Source: Pseudomonadota bacterium
GTDB taxonomy: Bacteria > Pseudomonadota > Gammaproteobacteria > Pseudomonadales > Pseudomonadaceae
NCBI GenBank assembly: GCA_023388335.1
Contig: JAEWGL010000224.1
Coordinates: 1-25,929, forward strand
Direction of reading: 5' to 3'
Length of the DNA stretch: 25,929 bases
The position numbers and the translations under genes are program-made. Below the pieces are notes generated by a model. That model searched no databases. It worked only from the letters and a program-made list of their open reading frames with translations, and was not told where the DNA came from. Numbering within the stretch: position 1 is the stretch's first letter; the number at the start of each line of letters is the position of its first letter. Positions 21,640 through 25,929 of the stretch are shown one piece after another.

Positions 21640-23553
21640 ATGTCCGTACGACGCACACGCAAAGACGATGGCAGCCAATGGACCGTGGCCGACAGCCGCA
21701 GTGTTTACGGGATCCGCCATTGGGGCGCCGGCTACTTCGCCATCAATGAGGCCGGGCGCGTCGAAGTTCGCCCCAATGGTCCGAACAGCGCGCCGATCGA
21801 CTTGTTCGAACAGGTCGACGAGCTGCGCCAGAGCGGCCTGTCGCTGCCGCTGCTGGTGCGTTTTCCCGATATCCTGCAGGACCGCGTACGTCAGTTGACC
21901 GGTGCCTTCGACGCCAACATCGCGCGCCTGGAGTACCAGAGCCAGTACACCGCGCTGTACCCGATCAAGGTCAACCAGCAGGAAGCGGTGGTGGAAAACA
22001 TCATTGCCACCCAGAACGTCTCCATCGGCCTTGAAGCCGGCTCCAAGCCCGAGCTGCTGGCCGTGCTGGCACTGGCGCCCAAGGGTGGAACCATCGTCTG
22101 CAATGGCTACAAGGACCGTGAGTTCATCCGCCTGGCGCTGATGGGTCAGAAGCTTGGCCACAACGTATTCATCGTCATCGAGAAGGAATCCGAGGTCGCC
22201 CTGGTGATCGAGGAGGCGGCCGAGCTCAAGGTCAAGCCCCAGGTCGGCCTGCGCGTGCGCCTGTCGTCGCTGGCCTCGAGCAAGTGGGCCGATACCGGTG
22301 GCGAGAAGTCCAAGTTCGGCTTGTCTGCCGCGCAGCTGATCTCGGTGGTACAGCGCTTCACCGCGGCCGGCCTTGACCAGGGCATTCGCCTGCTGCACTT
22401 CCACATGGGTTCGCAGATCGCCAACCTGGCCGACTACCAGCATGGCTTCAAGGAAGCGATCCGCTACTACGGTGAACTGCGCGCCTTGAACCTGCCGGTC
22501 GACCATATCGACGTCGGCGGTGGCCTGGGCGTGGACTACGACGGCACCCACTCGCGCAACGCCAGCTCGATCAACTACGACATCGATGACTATGCAGCGG
22601 TGGTCGTGGGCATGCTCAAGGAGTTCTGCGATGCCCAGGGCTTGCCGCACCCGCACATCTTCTCGGAAAGCGGCCGCTTCCTGACTGCGCACCATGCCAT
22701 GCTGGTGGTGCAGGTGACGGACGTCGAGAAGCACAACGACGAAGTGCCGCTGATCGAGAACAAGGAAAGCCTGCCCGAGACCGTCCAGTGGCTGGCCGAC
22801 CTGCTCGGCCCGACCGATATCGAGATGGTCACCGAGACCTACTGGCGCGCCACCCACTACATGGGCGACGTCGCTGCGCAGTACGCCGATGGCAAGCTGA
22901 CCCTGGCCCAGAAGGCCCTGGCCGAGCAGTGCTACTTTGCCGTGTGCCGCCGCCTGCACAACTCGCTCAAGGCCCGCCAGCGCTCGCATCGCCAGGTGCT
23001 GGACGAGCTCAACGACAAGCTCTCCGACAAGTACATGTGCAACTTCTCGGTGTTCCAGAGCCTGCCAGACACCTGGGCCATCGGCCAGGTCCTGCCGATC
23101 CTGCCGCTGCATCGCCTCGGCGAAGAGCCGCTGCGCCGCGCCGTGCTGCAGGACCTGACCTGCGACTCCGACGGCAAGATCAAGCAGTACGTCGACGAGC
23201 AGAGCATCGAGACCAGCCTGCCGGTGCACTCGATCAACGAGGGCGAGGACTATCTGCTGGGGATCTTCCTGGTGGGTGCCTACCAGGAGATTCTCGGTGA
23301 CATGCACAACCTGTTCGGTGACACCGACTCGGTGAACATTTACCAGAACGCCGACGGCAGCGTGTACCACGCCGGCATCGAGACCCACGACACCATCGAG
23401 GACATGCTGCGCTATGTGCACTTGTCGCCGGAGGAGCTGATGACCCACTACCGCGACAAGGTGGCCAGCGCCAAGATCACCGCGCGCGAGCGGACCCAGT
23501 ACCTGGATGCGTTGCGTCTGGGACTGACGCGGTCTTCGTACCTGTCGTCCTGA
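21640..23553 (+). CDS. speA: Biosynthetic arginine decarboxylase
   Basis: SpeA decarboxylates arginine to agmatine, the first step of one putrescine route, using PLP. The 637-aa protein is the typical length. The PLP lysine is K110 in YPIKVNQQ. It has the substrate-pocket segment FHMGSQ, the phosphate-binding GGGLGVDYDG, FSESGR, and near the C-terminus the active-site Cys508 in LTCDSDGK. The fold is an alanine-racemase-like barrel plus beta-domain. The ATG at 21640 has AGGGGA six bases upstream. It is flanked by the yciH terminator upstream and a large hairpin downstream, so it is probably monocistronic. Confidence 0.98.
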   Translation: MSVRRTRKDDGSQWTVADSRSVYGIRHWGAGYFAINEAGRVEVRPNGPNSAPIDLFEQVDELRQSGLSLPLLVRFPDILQDRVRQLTGAFDANIARLEYQSQYTALYPIKVNQQEAVVENIIATQNVSIGLEAGSKPELLAVLALAPKGGTIVCNGYKDREFIRLALMGQKLGHNVFIVIEKESEVALVIEEAAELKVKPQVGLRVRLSSLASSKWADTGGEKSKFGLSAAQLISVVQRFTAAGLDQGIRLLHFHMGSQIANLADYQHGFKEAIRYYGELRALNLPVDHIDVGGGLGVDYDGTHSRNASSINYDIDDYAAVVVGMLKEFCDAQGLPHPHIFSESGRFLTAHHAMLVVQVTDVEKHNDEVPLIENKESLPETVQWLADLLGPTDIEMVTETYWRATHYMGDVAAQYADGKLTLAQKALAEQCYFAVCRRLHNSLKARQRSHRQVLDELNDKLSDKYMCNFSVFQSLPDTWAIGQVLPILPLHRLGEEPLRRAVLQDLTCDSDGKIKQYVDEQSIETSLPVHSINEGEDYLLGIFLVGAYQEILGDMHNLFGDTDSVNIYQNADGSVYHAGIETHDTIEDMLRYVHLSPEELMTHYRDKVASAKITARERTQYLDALRLGLTRSSYLSS

Positions 23554-23575
23554 GGCGAGTCAGGCATTGATGCCG

Positions 23576-23611
23576 CTGGGGCGGGCCTCTTCGCGAAGAG
23601 CCCCGCCCCAG
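23576..23611. terminator. Large perfect-arm hairpin between convergent speA and the MATE gene
   Basis: The arms CTGGGGCGGG and CCCGCCCCAG (23576-23585, 23602-23611) enclose one C/C mismatch and an inner palindrome CTCTTC-GC-GAAGAG. The hairpin is very stable and symmetric but has no T tract, so it may work as a bidirectional barrier or be a REP-type element. It lies 22 bp after the speA stop and eight bp from the MATE stop. Confidence 0.65.
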
Positions 23612-23618
23612 GCAACCT

Positions 23619-24953
23619 CTACATCCACGCCCCTCGCCGCTGCAACTTCCAGCCCACCCACCCCAGCGTCACCGCGCGCAACACCATGAACCCCAGAAAC
23701 GCCAGCCACAGCCCGTGATTCCCCAAGCCGCTCGCCATCCAGGCAAACGGCAGTGCAATCACCACGCTCACCAGCATCGCATTGCGCATCTCCCGCGCAC
23801 GGGTAGCGCCGATGAACAGACCGTCGAGCAGGTAGCTCCACACGGCGACCAAGGGCAGCAGCGCCAGGTACGGCAGATACGGATAGGCAGCACTGCGCAC
23901 GCTATCGATGTCGGTCTGCAGGTCGATGAACAGGTGCCCACCCAGCAAGAACACCGCGGCAAACCCGATACTGACCAGCAGTGACCACCCGCCGGCGACC
24001 ACCAGCGCACGACGCAGGGCCTGGCGATCATGGGCGCCGATGGCGTGACCGCACAGGGCTTCGACGGCGTGGGCCAGGCCGTCGAGGGCGTAGGCGGTAA
24101 GCATCAGGCCGTTCAGCAGCAGGGCGTTGGCGGCAACAGTCGACTCACCCAGCCGCGCACCCTGGATGGCGATCAGCAGGAACACCAGTTGCAACGCCAG
24201 GCTGCGCAGGAAGATATCGCGGTTGACGGCCAGCAGTGGGCGCCAGGCATGCCAGCGCTTGAGCGCCGCCCAGGCGATGCGCCCAGGGTATGCGCGCAGG
24301 GCCGGGCGGGTGAGCGCCAGGCCAAGCAGGGCAGCGCTCCATTCGGCGATCACCGAGGCACGTGCCGAGCCGACCACGCCCCACTCCAGTCCGAGCACGA
24401 ACCACAGGTTGAGGGCGATGTTCAGCAGGTTGGTGATCAGCAGGATCGCCAGCGGCGCGCGGGCATTCTGGGTGCCGAGGAACCAGCCGACCAGCGCGTA
24501 GCTCGCCAGCGCCGCGGGCAAGCCGAGCAGGCGAGTATGGAAGAACGCCTCGGTCGACTGGTGCAGCGCGGCGCTGGGGTCTATCAATTGCAGCGCCAGC
24601 TGGCTGAAAGGCAGGGCGAGCAGCCCGAGCAGCAGGGCGAACACCAGCGCCAGCAGCAGGCCTTGCACCAGCACCTGGCGCAGCGCGGCGCCATCGGCGC
24701 GACCGGCGGCCTGCGCGGCGAAACCGGTGGAGCCCATGCGCAAGAAACCCATCATCCCCATCATAAAGGTGAACAGCGTGGCACCCACGGCCACCGCGCC
24801 GAGTTGGTGGGCATGGGGCAGGTGGCCGATCACGGTGCTGTCGACCAGCGCGACCAGCGGCACGGAAATATTGGACAGGATCATCGGCGCGGCGAGGCCC
24901 CAGACCTTGCGGTGGGTGGCGCGATCGCGCCAGTCGTTGGACAGTCGGGACAT
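23619..24953 (-). CDS. MATE-family multidrug/metabolite transporter (DinF-like)
   Basis: A 444-aa inner-membrane protein with about 12 hydrophobic helices in two homologous halves. The N-terminal helix region is LAAPMILSNISVPLVALVDS, including the family Pro, followed by GHLPHAHQLGAVAVG as in DinF/NorM-like MATE proteins. Such proteins expel cationic drugs or metabolites in exchange for H+ or Na+; the substrate is not predictable. I start at 24953 (MSRLSNDWRDR) with AAGGAG six bases upstream; the open frame reaches 25256 but the extra 101 residues look non-coding and would cross the promoter region of the next gene. It is convergent with speA. Confidence 0.9.
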   Translation of the reverse strand: MSRLSNDWRDRATHRKVWGLAAPMILSNISVPLVALVDSTVIGHLPHAHQLGAVAVGATLFTFMMGMMGFLRMGSTGFAAQAAGRADGAALRQVLVQGLLLALVFALLLGLLALPFSQLALQLIDPSAALHQSTEAFFHTRLLGLPAALASYALVGWFLGTQNARAPLAILLITNLLNIALNLWFVLGLEWGVVGSARASVIAEWSAALLGLALTRPALRAYPGRIAWAALKRWHAWRPLLAVNRDIFLRSLALQLVFLLIAIQGARLGESTVAANALLLNGLMLTAYALDGLAHAVEALCGHAIGAHDRQALRRALVVAGGWSLLVSIGFAAVFLLGGHLFIDLQTDIDSVRSAAYPYLPYLALLPLVAVWSYLLDGLFIGATRAREMRNAMLVSVVIALPFAWMASGLGNHGLWLAFLGFMVLRAVTLGWVGWKLQRRGAWM

Positions 24954-25101
24954 GCAGGCTCCTTGAAGAGCCGGCATTGTAGCGTCGCCGGGCACCACGC
25001 TGGGCGAAGCTGATCTCACTTGTTGCTCGGCGCAACCTGCGCCTGGCGCGCGGTGCGCTATAGTTGCTGCCCTCAGAACACACTGCCAAGAGTTTCCTCT
25101 C

Positions 25102-25929
25102 ATGCTCAACAAAGGATTGTTGCTGGCCTGCGCCCTGGCCTTGCTCAGTGCCTGCGATGCTTCCTCGCCGGAAAAGCCGACGCCTGCCGAAAAGCCCACG
25201 GCCACGGCCTCGCAGGCCCAGGCCCCGAACCGCGAGGACCCGGCGCTCCTGGCCAAGCGCTACGCCGACCGCGAGCTGAGCGTGCTGGACGTCTCGCAAG
25301 TGCAGCTGGAGGGGGCCAGCGCCCTGTCGATCAGTTTCTCCGTGCCGCTGGATGCCCAGCAGGATTTCGCCGACAAGGTGCATCTGGTCGATACGCTCAA
25401 GGGCAAGGTCGACGGAGCCTGGGAGCTCTCGGACAACCAGATGGAGCTGCGCCTGCGCCACCTCGAACCGCAGCGCAAGCTGGTACTGACCGTCGACGCG
25501 AGCGTGCTGGCGGTGACCGGCAAGCGCCTGGGCAGCGAGTCGGTCAGCCGCCTCGAAACCCGCGACATGCAGCCCACCGTAGGCTTCGCCAGCCGCGGCT
25601 CGCTGCTGCCCACGCGCCTGGCCGAAGGCCTGCCAGTGATCGCCCTGAACGTGGACAAGGTCGATGTCGAGTTCTTCCGCGTCAAGCCCGAATCATTGTC
25701 GAGCTTCCTGGCCAACTGGGGCCGCAACAGCAGCCTGTACGCCTACCAGGCCAAGGAAACCCTGGACATGGCCGAGCTGGTCTACAGCGGCCGCTTCGAC
25801 CTCAACCCCGCGCGCAACACGCGCGAGACCGTGCTGCTGCCGATCGCCGGGATCAAGCCGCTGCAAGCGCCGGGCGTCTACCTGGCCGTGATGCGCGCCT
25901 CGGGCAGCTACGACTACGCGCAACCGGCG
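25102..25929 (+). CDS. Bacterial alpha-2-macroglobulin family lipoprotein, N-terminal part
   Basis: The first 276 codons of a longer gene that leaves the window. A lipoprotein signal ends in the lipobox LSAC with the lipidated Cys at 18, followed by Asp (CDASSPEKP) and a Pro/Ala/Thr-rich tether (about 19-45). The following domain (DPALLAKRYADRELSVLDVS, then SISFSVPLDAQ) resembles the N-terminal macroglobulin domain of YfhM-type bacterial alpha-2-macroglobulins, which are usually about 1,600 aa. These are thought to trap attacking proteases in the periplasm, often with PbpC. The +2 Asp is an inner-membrane retention signal in E. coli. The ribosome-binding site is weak (AAGAG at long spacing). 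A TATAGT at 25059-25064 may be its -10. Confidence 0.8.
   Translation, partial: MLNKGLLLACALALLSACDASSPEKPTPAEKPTATASQAQAPNREDPALLAKRYADRELSVLDVSQVQLEGASALSISFSVPLDAQQDFADKVHLVDTLKGKVDGAWELSDNQMELRLRHLEPQRKLVLTVDASVLAVTGKRLGSESVSRLETRDMQPTVGFASRGSLLPTRLAEGLPVIALNVDKVDVEFFRVKPESLSSFLANWGRNSSLYAYQAKETLDMAELVYSGRFDLNPARNTRETVLLPIAGIKPLQAPGVYLAVMRASGSYDYAQPA

Noticed and set aside
21583..23448. 621-codon open frame opposite speA
   Set aside because: Antisense shadow with biased composition; speA motifs on the plus strand are complete.
24956..25256. N-terminal extension of the MATE transporter frame
   Set aside because: A strong ribosome-binding site precedes the ATG at 24953, and the extra residues would cross the divergent promoter and the start of the lipoprotein gene.

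Overview
This is high-GC, chromosomal, gene-dense DNA from a Pseudomonas, most likely the P. putida group. The evidence is the protein sequences, the run purD-purH-fis-dusB, the accBC-aroQ-dsbD block, the speA neighbourhood, and an acetoin (aco) cluster next to accBC as I recall it from P. putida. Nearly everything is housekeeping or catabolic. I see no phage, insertion sequence, CRISPR array, tRNA, rRNA or defence island, and no wholly new multi-gene system.

Layout. Positions 1-5636 (minus strand) run prmA, a zinc-ribbon/DUF3426 membrane protein, dusB, fis, purH and the first codons of purD. They cover ribosomal-protein L11 methylation, tRNA dihydrouridine synthesis, the nucleoid protein Fis and late purine synthesis. 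Positions 5637-5975 hold no gene, only REP-like hairpins. Positions 5976-10187 (minus) are acoX-acoA-acoB-acoC, the acetoin dehydrogenase E1 alpha, E1 beta and E2-type subunits plus the kinase-like AcoX. They are transcribed from a near-consensus sigma-54 promoter and face the divergent activator gene acoR (10466-12340). A butanediol dehydrogenase gene, which I expect after acoC in P. putida, is missing, and there is no E3 gene. The cluster ends at a bidirectional terminator facing accC. Positions 12385-16724 (minus) hold accC, accB, aroQ and dsbD. Positions 16822-18783 (minus) encode a transmembrane chemoreceptor. Next to it lies a decayed receiver/GGDEF gene (18888 to about 19174), very probably the remains of gcbA. 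Positions 19336-23553 (plus) hold a DUF2333 membrane protein, a Nudix hydrolase, a SUI1/YciH-type factor and speA. A minus-strand MATE transporter converges on speA at a strong hairpin, and a divergent alpha-2-macroglobulin lipoprotein gene runs off the right edge.

The most informative items are the aco regulatory region (sigma-54 promoter with two operator-like sites 43 bp apart), the hybrid AcoC (lipoyl domain joined to a serine-hydrolase-like domain with an intact triad), the truncated aco cluster, the deleted diguanylate cyclase, and the structured leader and terminators around yciH and speA. All function calls come from reading the sequence and from family knowledge; no database search was run.
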